A stretch of DNA of 6,933 bases from contig CAUDRD010000081.1 in NCBI GenBank assembly GCA_958451705.1, positions 1-6,933 on the forward strand. Reading direction: 5' to 3'. Below are positions 1 to 5,663 of the stretch, piece after piece. A program made the translations under genes and the position numbers. The stretch's first letter is position 1. Every line of letters starts with the position of its first letter. The notes beneath the pieces are model-generated. The model did not search any database, had not been told where the DNA came from, and worked only from the letters and a program-made list of their open reading frames with translations. Source of the DNA: an uncultured Oscillospiraceae bacterium (GTDB lineage: Bacteria; Bacillota; Clostridia; Oscillospirales; Acutalibacteraceae).

Positions 1-675
1 CCATACCGCCTCAATAAGCTCAAGGCCTTTGTTCATCATTGTAGCAGAGTCGATAGTTATTTTTGCACCCATGCTCCAGTTGGGATGATGAAGAGCCTGT
101 TCAACGGTGACGTTTTGAAGCTCCTCTTTTTTCTTTCCGAAAAAAGGTCCGCCGGAAGCTGTGAGAATCAGTTTTTTAATCCACTTTTTGTCTGAAACTC
201 CCTGAAGACACTGAAAAATAGCTGAATGCTCGCTGTCAACGGGATAAATTTTTACGTTTTTCCTTTTGGCGCTGTCGATAACTATTCTTCCGCCGGCAAC
301 AAGGGTTTCTTTATTTGCAAGAGCGATGTCCTTCCCCGCCTCAATAGCGGTTAAGGTAGGTTTGAGTCCCGCCATTCCTACAACGGAATTCAAGACAATA
401 TCACTTTCCTCACAGGCTGCACATTCACATACACCCTCTTCACCGGAAAGAACCTTAGTAAAGGTGTCGCCGACTCGCACCTTTAAATCCGCCGCAGCTT
501 TTTCATCGCAAACTGCCGCAAATTTAGGCTTAAACTCCCTTATTTGCTTTTCGAGAACATCAACGCTGGAATTAGCCGTAAGAGCGCTTACGCTGAATCC
601 GACTTTTTTTATAACGTCTAACGCCTGAGTGCCGATAGAGCCTGTTGAACCTAAAATTGAAACAATCTTACTCAT
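1..675 (-). CDS. dxr: 1-deoxy-D-xylulose 5-phosphate reductoisomerase, N-terminal part (cut by left edge)
   Basis: Cytoplasmic enzyme of the MEP isoprenoid pathway: it rearranges and reduces 1-deoxy-D-xylulose 5-phosphate to 2-C-methyl-D-erythritol 4-phosphate with NADPH and a divalent metal. The 225 visible codons run open to the window edge; the family is usually about 380-400 residues, so the C-terminal 40 percent lies outside. The N-terminal NADPH fold has GSTGSIG at residues 9-15. Further landmarks are LANKE (119-123), PVDSEHSAIFQ (145-155) with metal ligands D147 and E149, TASGGPF (172-178), HPNWSMG (197-203), and DSATMMNKGLE (209-219), whose E219 matches the third metal ligand. The ATG at 675 is chosen because the Rossmann motif follows at once and GGTGA lies 6 nt upstream. 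It sits 30 bp after cdsA and is probably cotranscribed with it. All key residues seen so far are intact. Confidence 0.97.
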   Translation of the reverse strand, partial: MSKIVSILGSTGSIGTQALDVIKKVGFSVSALTANSSVDVLEKQIREFKPKFAAVCDEKAAADLKVRVGDTFTKVLSGEEGVCECAACEESDIVLNSVVGMAGLKPTLTAIEAGKDIALANKETLVAGGRIVIDSAKRKNVKIYPVDSEHSAIFQCLQGVSDKKWIKKLILTASGGPFFGKKKEELQNVTVEQALHHPNWSMGAKITIDSATMMNKGLELIEAVW

Positions 676-705
676 TATTATTCACCAAAGTTTCCCTATA
701 TAATC

Positions 706-1539
706 TCAAAACAGGTTTACAATAACATAAATTGCGGGAAGGACAAAAAGGCAGCTGTCAAATCTGTCCATTATTCCTCCGTGACCGGGAATGAGGTTGC
801 TGAAATCTTTTACGCCGAAATTGCGCTTTATGGTAGAAGCTGAAAGGTCACCGAGCATACTTGCAGCGGAAAGTACGGGAGAAATTATCAGCATTGCCCA
901 GTAGGGAATCACTGTTGTGTCAAAGAAGAACTTTTCGAAAACTGCAAGCACAATTATGTTTATAACTGCGGGAATGATTATACCGCCTATAGCTCCCTCA
1001 ACAGTCTTTTTGGGGCTGATTTTTGGGCAAAGCTTATGTTTGCCAAAAGCTCTACCTGTAAAATAGGCAAACACATCGGTAAGCCAGGAGCATACAAGCA
1101 CAAGAAGGATTAGGTAAACGCCCTCGGTTTTGCTGAATTTGCCGTCACTGTTAACATTAATGTCTCTGAGATAAACAAAAATTGAAAATGCAAAGGGAAC
1201 TGCAACTGACGCAAAAAATGCTACGGCAACGTGCTCAAACTTAGTAATATCGTATCCGATTAACATAACCGTCAGCATAATAAGTACATAGGCCGCTAAA
1301 ACTACGGAATATGAAACTTCCACAAATCCAAAGCTTTCGTTAAGGCAGAAAAGAGCCGCAAAAATGAGGCTCAGAACCATGAGAACTTTGTTTTTAACCT
1401 GTGTAACCTTTTCTATTTCGTATACTGCCATTACTGCAAGAACTGTCCAAACAATGGGGAAAACAACGGTATTCATAAGGAGCAGAACACCGATTGCAAC
1501 AACGGCGATTACAACGCCGGATAATACTCTTTGTTTCAT
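706..1539 (-). CDS. cdsA: Phosphatidate cytidylyltransferase (CDP-diglyceride synthase)
   Basis: Integral membrane enzyme that makes CDP-diacylglycerol from CTP and phosphatidic acid, the branch point for phosphatidylglycerol, cardiolipin and related phospholipids. The 277-residue protein has the family's usual length. It is mostly hydrophobic, with segments near residues 5-22, 27-40, 52-67, 76-95, 104-123, 140-160, 183-201, 213-230 and 262-276. The C-terminal family signature spans 235-261 (S-x-x-K-R, then KD at 244-245, PGHGG at 251-255 and DRFD at 258-261). SWLTDVFAYFTG (151-162) and PKKTVEG (176-182) are also typical. The ATG at 1539 fits because CdsA proteins commonly begin MKQR-x-x-SG. 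However, no Shine-Dalgarno sequence lies at normal distance: the nearest purine run, GGAAAGG, is about 35 nt upstream, and a small inverted repeat lies between. It follows uppS by 68 bp and precedes dxr by 30 bp. Confidence 0.96.
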   Translation of the reverse strand: MKQRVLSGVVIAVVAIGVLLLMNTVVFPIVWTVLAVMAVYEIEKVTQVKNKVLMVLSLIFAALFCLNESFGFVEVSYSVVLAAYVLIMLTVMLIGYDITKFEHVAVAFFASVAVPFAFSIFVYLRDINVNSDGKFSKTEGVYLILLVLVCSWLTDVFAYFTGRAFGKHKLCPKISPKKTVEGAIGGIIIPAVINIIVLAVFEKFFFDTTVIPYWAMLIISPVLSAASMLGDLSASTIKRNFGVKDFSNLIPGHGGIMDRFDSCLFVLPAIYVIVNLF

Positions 1540-1552
1540 TTTGATAGCCGCA

Positions 1553-1569
1553 CAATACAGGAAGTATTG
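1553..1569 (-). repeat. Small inverted repeat in the cdsA leader
   Basis: CAATAC and GTATTG form a perfect 6-bp stem around a 5-nt loop, in the 68-bp gap between uppS and cdsA. On the transcribed strand it lies between the purine run GGAAAGG (about 1578-1584) and the cdsA ATG at 1539. No U-tract follows, so it is not a terminator. It might affect cdsA translation or mRNA processing, but a stem this short and AT-rich could be chance. Confidence 0.35.
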
Positions 1570-1607
1570 CTTTACCTTTCCGTAAATTTATTTTAAATAA
1601 GCTTAAC

Positions 1608-2333
1608 TCAAACTCCGCCGAACCTGCGGTTTCTATCCGCAAAAGCCATAATAGCTCTGTCAAGGTCGTCAGTAGTAAAATCAGGCCAGAGAACGTTGGA
1701 GAACCAGAACTCGGAGTAAGCTGCCTGCCAAATAAGGAAATTTGAAAGCCTTAACTCTCCGCTGGGACGGATTATAAGATCCGGGTCCGGCTGACCGGCA
1801 GTATAAAGACTATCTGAAATCATCTGCTCCGTTATGTCCTTAGGGTCAAGTTCTCCGTTTTTGACTTTTTCCGCTATGGCCTTTACTCCGTCAACAATTT
1901 CCAGTCTTCCGCCGTAATTTATCGCAAGATTTATTACGGTTCTCTTTCCGCTTTCGGTACTCGTTTCCGCCATCTTCATCAGATTTTCAATATCATTCGG
2001 CAAGGCATCACGTTCACCGATAAATCTCAGCTTCATTCCTTTACTGGCTTCCGGTGATTCCTCTGCTTCACCCAGATAATCACGGAACAAATCCATAATA
2101 GCCGCTACCTCTTCGGGAGGACGTTTCCAGTTTTCAGTGGAAAAAGCGTAAAAGGTCATATATTCTATGCCTATATCTGCCGCATATTCCGAAATTTTTC
2201 TGAAAACCTTGGCTCCCTCACGGTGACCTTCAAATCTCTTAAGTCCACGCTGTTTTGCCCAGCGACCGTTTCCGTCCATTATGACGCCGATATGCCGTGG
2301 CATATGGCTCTTATCAATTGTACTTATATCCAT
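1608..2333 (-). CDS. uppS: Undecaprenyl diphosphate synthase (cis-prenyltransferase)
   Basis: Condenses isopentenyl diphosphate units onto farnesyl diphosphate in cis to give undecaprenyl diphosphate, precursor of the lipid carrier for peptidoglycan and other wall polymers. The 241-residue protein is typical in length. Motifs in order: HIGVIMDGNGRWAKQRG (14-30), with D20, N22 and R24 matching the catalytic and diphosphate-binding residues; GHREG (36-40); FYAFSTENWKRP (61-72); RFIG (103-106); NLAINYGGR (135-143); and the family signature DLIIRPSGELRLSNFL (185-200), with R189, R195 and S197 for isopentenyl diphosphate. E208 in YSEFWF is the expected metal ligand. The ATG at 2333 is preceded by GAGG about 7 nt upstream. 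It lies 104 bp after frr, beyond a hairpin terminator, and heads the uppS-cdsA-dxr group. Its neighbour dxr supplies the isoprenoid precursor, so the grouping makes metabolic sense. Confidence 0.97.
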   Translation of the reverse strand: MDISTIDKSHMPRHIGVIMDGNGRWAKQRGLKRFEGHREGAKVFRKISEYAADIGIEYMTFYAFSTENWKRPPEEVAAIMDLFRDYLGEAEESPEASKGMKLRFIGERDALPNDIENLMKMAETSTESGKRTVINLAINYGGRLEIVDGVKAIAEKVKNGELDPKDITEQMISDSLYTAGQPDPDLIIRPSGELRLSNFLIWQAAYSEFWFSNVLWPDFTTDDLDRAIMAFADRNRRFGGV

Positions 2334-2375
2334 AATTAAACCTCATACGGCAAATTTTAATTTTACCTTACTGAA

Positions 2376-2381
2376 ATTATA
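2376..2381 (-). promoter_or_regulatory. Possible -10 element for uppS-cdsA-dxr
   Basis: A perfect TATAAT on the minus strand lies in the very AT-rich gap between the frr terminator and uppS, about 42 bp upstream of the uppS ATG. At 16-18 bp spacing the upstream hexamer is only TATTTT or similar, a poor -35 match, and no TG extension precedes the -10. In such AT-rich DNA a TATAAT can arise by chance, so this is a weak call. It is supported mainly by its place just after a terminator. Confidence 0.3.
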
Positions 2382-2397
2382 ATTTAATTTTAAAACA

Positions 2398-2430
2398 TAA
2401 AATAGGGAAAAGCCCCTCTCTGCGAGGGGC
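2398..2430 (-). terminator. Hairpin terminator or attenuator after frr
   Basis: On the minus strand GCCCCTC, a 5-nt loop and GAGGGGC form a perfect GC-rich 7-bp stem (2412-2430). TTTTCCCTATTTT follows directly, and the stem starts 7 nt after the frr stop codon. The U-run is broken by CCC after four residues, so termination may be partial, allowing some read-through into uppS. The opposite strand has no T-run, so it acts only for minus-strand transcripts. Confidence 0.75.
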
Positions 2431-2437
2431 GTAGTCG

Positions 2438-2992
2438 TTATATTTCCATAACTTCTTTCTGCTTTTTAGCAGCTACATCGTCTATTTCTTTTATAAACTT
2501 ATCAGTGATTTTCTGAAGCTCATTTTCGCCGTCCTTAAGATCATCCTCTGTGATTTCAGAAGATTTCTTCATGGCTTTAAGCTTTTCAATACAGTCACGG
2601 CGGATACTGCGGATCGCAACCTTTGACTCCTCAGCTTTTTTGCTGATGTCTTTTGCAATCTCTTTACGCTTATCCTCTGTGAGAGGCGGGAAAACAAGGC
2701 GGATAACCTTACCGTCGTTCTGAGGATTAATGCCTACATCGGACTGCTGAATTGCCTTTTCAATTTTACCGAGAGTTGATGCATCCCAAGGCTGAATTGT
2801 AAGTATTCTCGCCTCAGAAACTGAAATTGCAGCCATCTGATTAATAGGTGTAGGGGCGCCGTAATAATCGACATGTACCTTATCAAGAACACCTGCGTTG
2901 GCACGTCCCGCACGGATTGAGCCGTACTCATGAACAAGTGCGTTAACTGTTTTAGTCATTTTTTCTTTAGCTAAAGCAAAAACTGTTTCCAT
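2438..2992 (-). CDS. frr: Ribosome recycling factor
   Basis: Cytoplasmic translation factor that works with EF-G to split the post-termination ribosome so that subunits and mRNA can be reused. At 184 residues it has the standard length (E. coli 185) with no gaps. The three-helix bundle regions are at roughly 1-30 and 105-184, with the small beta domain between. Recognisable motifs are IRAGRANAG (26-34), YYGAPTPINQMA (43-54), IQPWD (66-70), NDGKVIRLVFPPLTEDKRKE (92-111) and IRSIRRD (127-133); R131 matches the functionally important E. coli R132. The ATG at 2992 is fixed by AGGAGG 8 nt upstream. That site lies inside the last codons of pyrH, only 3 bp separate the genes, and translation is therefore probably coupled to pyrH. 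A hairpin terminator follows the stop codon. Confidence 0.98.
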   Translation of the reverse strand: METVFALAKEKMTKTVNALVHEYGSIRAGRANAGVLDKVHVDYYGAPTPINQMAAISVSEARILTIQPWDASTLGKIEKAIQQSDVGINPQNDGKVIRLVFPPLTEDKRKEIAKDISKKAEESKVAIRSIRRDCIEKLKAMKKSSEITEDDLKDGENELQKITDKFIKEIDDVAAKKQKEVMEI

Positions 2993-2995
2993 ATA

Positions 2996-3712
2996 TTACT
3001 CCTCCTCTGAAGTTACGAGTGTACCTACGTTTTCACCCTTAACCGCAGCTACGATATTCATGGGATTTGAAAGATTGAACACAAGAATAGGCAGATTGTT
3101 ATCTTTACAAAGAGATGCCGCAGTGCTGTCCATAACATGAAGATCCTTGTTGAGAATATCAAGGTATGAAAGTCTGTCATACTTTACGGCATCGTCATAT
3201 TTATTGGGATCTTTGTCAAATACACCGTCAACGTTTGTTGCCTTAAAGATAACGTCTGCGTCGATTTCAGCTGCTCTCAAAGCGGCAGCTGTATCAGTTG
3301 TAAAGAACGGGTTACCTGTTCCGCATCCAAAAACAACAACCCTACCCTTTTCGAGATGTCTGATTGCACGGTTGCGAATATACGGCTCGGCTATCTGCTG
3401 CATGGAAATAGCAGTCTGTACACGTACCGGAACATCAAGCTGTTCGAGAGCGTCGGCAAGAGCAAGGGAGTTCATAACCGTTGCAAGCATACCCATATGG
3501 TCAGCTCTTGTGCGATCCATATCTCCGCTTGAGCGTCCTCTCCAGAAGTTGCCGCCTCCGACAACAAGACCGATTTCAACGCCCATATTGCTGCATTCTT
3601 TTACTGCCTCGCAAATTGAAAGTACTGTATCAAAGTCAATACCGTGACCGTTTTTACCGGCGAGAACTTCGCCGCTTAATTTTAATAAAATGCGTTTGTA
3701 AACAGGCTGCAT
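2996..3712 (-). CDS. pyrH: UMP kinase (uridylate kinase, hexameric bacterial type)
   Basis: Phosphorylates UMP to UDP with ATP in the cytoplasm, feeding all pyrimidine nucleotide synthesis; in this family GTP usually activates and UTP inhibits. The 238-residue protein belongs to the amino-acid kinase fold. Motifs: KLSGE (11-15) for phosphate binding, VVGGGNFWRG (50-59), the UMP-contact region DHMGMLATVMNSLALADALE (71-90), FGCGTGNPFFTTDTAAALRA (128-147), KATNVDGVFDKDP (157-169) and MDSTAASLC (194-202). Start choice: the frame is open to a TTG at 3727, but that TTG overlaps the GGAGG ribosome binding site (3721-3725). The ATG at 3712, 8 nt after GGAGG, gives the usual N-terminus and a length close to E. 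coli's 241. It has its own promoter upstream. Its final Glu codons carry the frr ribosome binding site. The rpsB and tsf genes that often precede pyrH are absent here. Confidence 0.98.
   Translation of the reverse strand: MQPVYKRILLKLSGEVLAGKNGHGIDFDTVLSICEAVKECSNMGVEIGLVVGGGNFWRGRSSGDMDRTRADHMGMLATVMNSLALADALEQLDVPVRVQTAISMQQIAEPYIRNRAIRHLEKGRVVVFGCGTGNPFFTTDTAAALRAAEIDADVIFKATNVDGVFDKDPNKYDDAVKYDRLSYLDILNKDLHVMDSTAASLCKDNNLPILVFNLSNPMNIVAAVKGENVGTLVTSEEE
3001..3006 (-). promoter_or_regulatory. frr ribosome binding site inside the pyrH 3' end
   Basis: A perfect AGGAGG on the minus strand is embedded in the three terminal Glu codons of pyrH (protein end SEEE) and stands 8 nt before the frr ATG. 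It fixes the frr start and implies that ribosomes finishing pyrH can reinitiate at frr. Confidence 0.85.
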
Positions 3713-3720
3713 TTTAATAA

Positions 3721-3725
3721 CCTCC
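3721..3725 (-). promoter_or_regulatory. pyrH ribosome binding site (decides the start codon)
   Basis: GGAGG on the minus strand, 8 nt before the ATG at 3712. The in-frame TTG at 3727-3725 shares its last base with this site, so it cannot use it as its own ribosome binding site. The site therefore rules out the five-residue longer protein. Confidence 0.85.
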
Positions 3726-3728
3726 AAC

Positions 3729-3744
3729 TTGTTAACTTTAACAA
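3729..3744. repeat. Perfect dyad at the predicted pyrH transcription start
   Basis: TTGTTAA and TTAACAA are exact reverse complements separated by 2 bp. The dyad starts 1 bp downstream of the predicted -10 hexamer (3746-3751) and covers the expected start site near 3739. The 2-nt spacer is too short for a good RNA hairpin, so a binding site for a dimeric regulator is the more natural reading. No specific regulator is recognised, and AT-rich dyads of this size can occur by chance. Confidence 0.45.
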
Positions 3745-3745
3745 T

Positions 3746-3774
3746 ATTTTACTTCATAAAGCCAAAACTGTAAA
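3746..3774 (-). promoter_or_regulatory. Sigma-A-type promoter for pyrH-frr
   Basis: On the minus strand TTTACA (3774-3769) and TAAAAT (3751-3746) are separated by exactly 17 bp. Each is one mismatch from consensus, and AT-rich DNA lies upstream. The start would fall near 3739, giving a leader of about 27 nt that includes the GGAGG site. It lies after the terminator of the preceding operon, as expected if pyrH begins a new transcription unit. Confidence 0.75.
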
Positions 3775-3835
3775 GAGAAAAAAGTTAAATATTAATTCTT
3801 TATCTCTCCCCTCACAGGCTCATCTAAATACAGTA

Positions 3836-3889
3836 AAACAAAAAAACAGAAAAAGAAAAGGTGCAATTATATAAATAACTGCACCTTTT
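3836..3889 (-). terminator. Rho-independent terminator of the ior-paaK-ACT operon
   Basis: On the minus strand AAAAGGTGCA and TGCACCTTTT form a perfect 10-bp stem (3856-3865 with 3880-3889). After one mismatch, three more pairs can form toward the loop. A long T-rich run follows (CTTTTTCTGTTTTTTTG). The stem begins 9 nt after the stop codon of the ACT gene. This is a textbook intrinsic terminator and marks the end of the right-hand operon. Confidence 0.93.
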
Positions 3890-3898
3890 AAAGCTGAA

Positions 3899-4324
3899 TC
3901 AGAATATATCAGACTGCTCGAAAATTTTAATATTTGCTTTGGTAAGTATTTCAATTGCCTTTTCGTTATCAGGTACTCGGATTATAACATATGCCGTACC
4001 AACCTCAGGAGTGATAAAGGCGTAAGCATACTCAACGCTTATTCCCTCTTTTGAAAGGGTGTTGATTGCCTTGGAAAATCCGCCCGGAACATCCGGTATG
4101 CCTATACCGAGAACTTTTGTAATGGAAACAGTAAGGCCATCGTCTTTAAGAATCTTTTCAGCCTTCTCCGGATCACTTACAATAAGACGCAGAATACCGT
4201 AATCGGTAGTATCTGCAATTGAAAGCGCACGGATATCAATTTCGTTATCTGCAAGAAGAGATGTAATTTCCGCAAGACGTCCTGGTTTGTTTTCAACAAA
4301 AATTGAAATCTGTTTAATTGACAT
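3899..4324 (-). CDS. Tandem ACT-domain protein, probable amino-acid sensor
   Basis: A 141-residue soluble protein made almost wholly of two ACT domains, about residues 4-68 and 71-138, with no catalytic domain, signal peptide or membrane segment. The first repeat has ENKPGRLAEIT (11-21) and NEIDIRALSIADT (27-39). The second has PDVPGGFSKAINTLSKEGI (77-95) and VEYAYAF (97-103). The Pro-Gly turn before the first helix (14-15, 80-81) is where ACT domains typically bind amino acids at a dimer interface. It lies 18 bp after the aryl-acetate CoA ligase and ends the operon; GGAGG about 8 nt before the ATG at 4324 fixes the start. Short stand-alone ACT proteins of this kind are often found beside phenylacetate-CoA ligase genes. 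By inference it senses an aromatic amino acid and modulates the ligase or oxidoreductase, but ligand and partner cannot be read from the sequence. Confidence 0.9.
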   Translation of the reverse strand: MSIKQISIFVENKPGRLAEITSLLADNEIDIRALSIADTTDYGILRLIVSDPEKAEKILKDDGLTVSITKVLGIGIPDVPGGFSKAINTLSKEGISVEYAYAFITPEVGTAYVIIRVPDNEKAIEILTKANIKIFEQSDIF

Positions 4325-4342
4325 AGTATGTTCCTCCCTTTA

Positions 4343-5644
4343 TCAGTAAACTCTTTTATCAATAACACGCACTGCCTTGCCCTCTGAACGGGGAAGAGAA
4401 TGGGGCTCGACAAGGCGTACAATTGCCGTAATACCAAGGGTCGTATGCATAGCGTCCATAATCTTACGCTCTGTGTTTTCGATATCCTTAACAGAGTCTG
4501 AGAACATCTCGTTGGACATCTCGATTTTAACTTCCATAACGTCACGGTTATTTTCTCTCGTTACAACAATCTGATAGTTGGGCTCCATGCCAAGAGAGAG
4601 AATAACGTGCTCAACCTGTGACGGGAATACGTTAACTCCGCGGATAATAAGCATATCATCGCTTCTGCCGTGAGGCTTAGTCATCTTTACAAGAGTTCTG
4701 CCGCAGTCACACTTCTCGTGAGATATTGCACAGATATCACGGGTGCGGTATCTCACAAGGGGAAGAGCTTCTTTTCCGATACAGGTAAACACAAGCTCAC
4801 CATATGTTCCGTCCGGAACAGGCTCGAGAGTGTTAGGATCCACAACTTCAGGATAAAAATAATCTTCGCAGATATGCATACCTGACTGCTCACTGCACTC
4901 GTATGCAACACCTGGACCTGCAATTTCTGAAAGTCCGTAAATATCGTAAGCTTTAATGGCAAGGGATTTTTCGATTTCACGGCGCATATTTTCAGACCAC
5001 GCTTCAGCGCCGAAGATACCGCCTCTTAGTTTTATTGATTTGGGATCAATTCCCATTTCGTGAAGAGTTTCTCCTATATACATAGCGTAGGAAGGAGTAC
5101 AGCAAAGAAAATCGGACTCAAAATCCTGTAAAATCTGAATCTGTCTTTTGGTGTTGCCTGATGAAACGGGAATTGCGGTGGCACCAAGCTTTTCAGCACC
5201 GTAATGCAGTCCGAGACCACCGGTAAACAGTCCGTAACCGTAGGAAACATGTACCGAGTCGTGCTTTTCAGCACCTGCTGCTGCAAGAGCTCTTGCAGCG
5301 CACTCAGCCCAAATCTGAATATCATTTTCAGTATAGCCTACAACTGTCTGCTTTCCTGTTGTTCCGGAAGAAGCATGAATTCTTACGAGCTTGTCCTTAC
5401 TTACGGCGAAAAGACCAAAAGGATAGTTATCACGCAGATCCTGCTTTATGGTAAAGGGAAGCTTTGTAATATCGTCGATAGTTTTTATATCTCCGGGAAG
5501 AAGGCCTATTTCATCAAACTTCTTCTTATAAAAGGGAACATTATTGTAGCAATTATGAACCATTTTAATAAGCCTTGCAGACTGGATTGCATGAAGATAC
5601 TCTCGTGAGGCGGTTTCAATTTCTTCGTTAAAAAACTTTGCCAT
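4343..5644 (-). CDS. paaK: Phenylacetate-CoA ligase family protein (aryl-acetate:CoA ligase, AMP-forming)
   Basis: Cytoplasmic enzyme of the adenylate-forming (ANL) superfamily. It activates an aryl-acetate such as phenylacetate or indoleacetate with ATP and couples it to CoA, releasing AMP and diphosphate. The 433-residue length is normal for PaaK. Landmarks: ATP-binding loop SSGTTGK (92-98), GYGLFTGGLG (136-145), GAEAWSE (212-218), YGLSE (236-240), YRTRD (299-303), GRSDDMLIIRGVNVFP (326-341), and a small C-terminal domain with EGKAVRVIDKR (421-431), where K423 is the likely adenylation lysine. C250, H257, C312 and C314 could form a structural metal site (inference). The ATG at 5644 is preceded by AGGAG about 10 nt upstream. 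It lies 19 bp after iorB and 18 bp before the ACT gene. With iorAB next to it the substrate is most likely a product of aromatic amino acid metabolism, and the physiological direction is open. Confidence 0.94.
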   Translation of the reverse strand: MAKFFNEEIETASREYLHAIQSARLIKMVHNCYNNVPFYKKKFDEIGLLPGDIKTIDDITKLPFTIKQDLRDNYPFGLFAVSKDKLVRIHASSGTTGKQTVVGYTENDIQIWAECAARALAAAGAEKHDSVHVSYGYGLFTGGLGLHYGAEKLGATAIPVSSGNTKRQIQILQDFESDFLCCTPSYAMYIGETLHEMGIDPKSIKLRGGIFGAEAWSENMRREIEKSLAIKAYDIYGLSEIAGPGVAYECSEQSGMHICEDYFYPEVVDPNTLEPVPDGTYGELVFTCIGKEALPLVRYRTRDICAISHEKCDCGRTLVKMTKPHGRSDDMLIIRGVNVFPSQVEHVILSLGMEPNYQIVVTRENNRDVMEVKIEMSNEMFSDSVKDIENTERKIMDAMHTTLGITAIVRLVEPHSLPRSEGKAVRVIDKRVY

Positions 5645-5663
5645 ATGTTTATTTCTCCTTTAG

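Noticed and set aside
266..628. Open frame on the plus strand, 120 codons, antisense to dxr
   Set aside because: It is a mirror of the conserved dxr reading frame, with no family resemblance.
1394..1663. Minus-strand open frame of 89 codons bridging the uppS-cdsA junction
   Set aside because: It is out of frame with both genes, overlaps both, and its Arg/Cys-rich product looks like an out-of-frame reading of cdsA. It could have hinted at a frameshift, but uppS and cdsA are each complete at normal length.
2374..2385. 12-bp palindrome AAATTATAATTT upstream of uppS
   Set aside because: It consists only of A and T in a very AT-rich gap and overlaps the TATAAT candidate. A palindrome of this makeup is likely by chance and cannot be separated from background here.
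3147..3647. Long open frame on the plus strand, 166 codons, antisense to pyrH
   Set aside because: It lies wholly inside the well-supported pyrH gene, its protein is low-complexity Ser/Thr/Ala-rich as expected from an antisense shadow, and it matches no recognised family.
3713..3727. Upstream TTG start for pyrH adding five residues
   Set aside because: The TTG overlaps the GGAGG that serves the ATG at 3712, and the shorter form matches the usual UMP kinase N-terminus.
3775..3835. Search for a riboswitch or structured leader upstream of pyrH
   Set aside because: The stretch is AT-rich with no conserved riboswitch pattern or strong stem, and it lies upstream of the predicted promoter, so it would not be in the pyrH transcript.
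5204..5608. Open frame on the plus strand, 134 codons, antisense to paaK
   Set aside because: It is fully covered by the paaK N-terminal half with intact motifs, and its translation has no recognisable domain.
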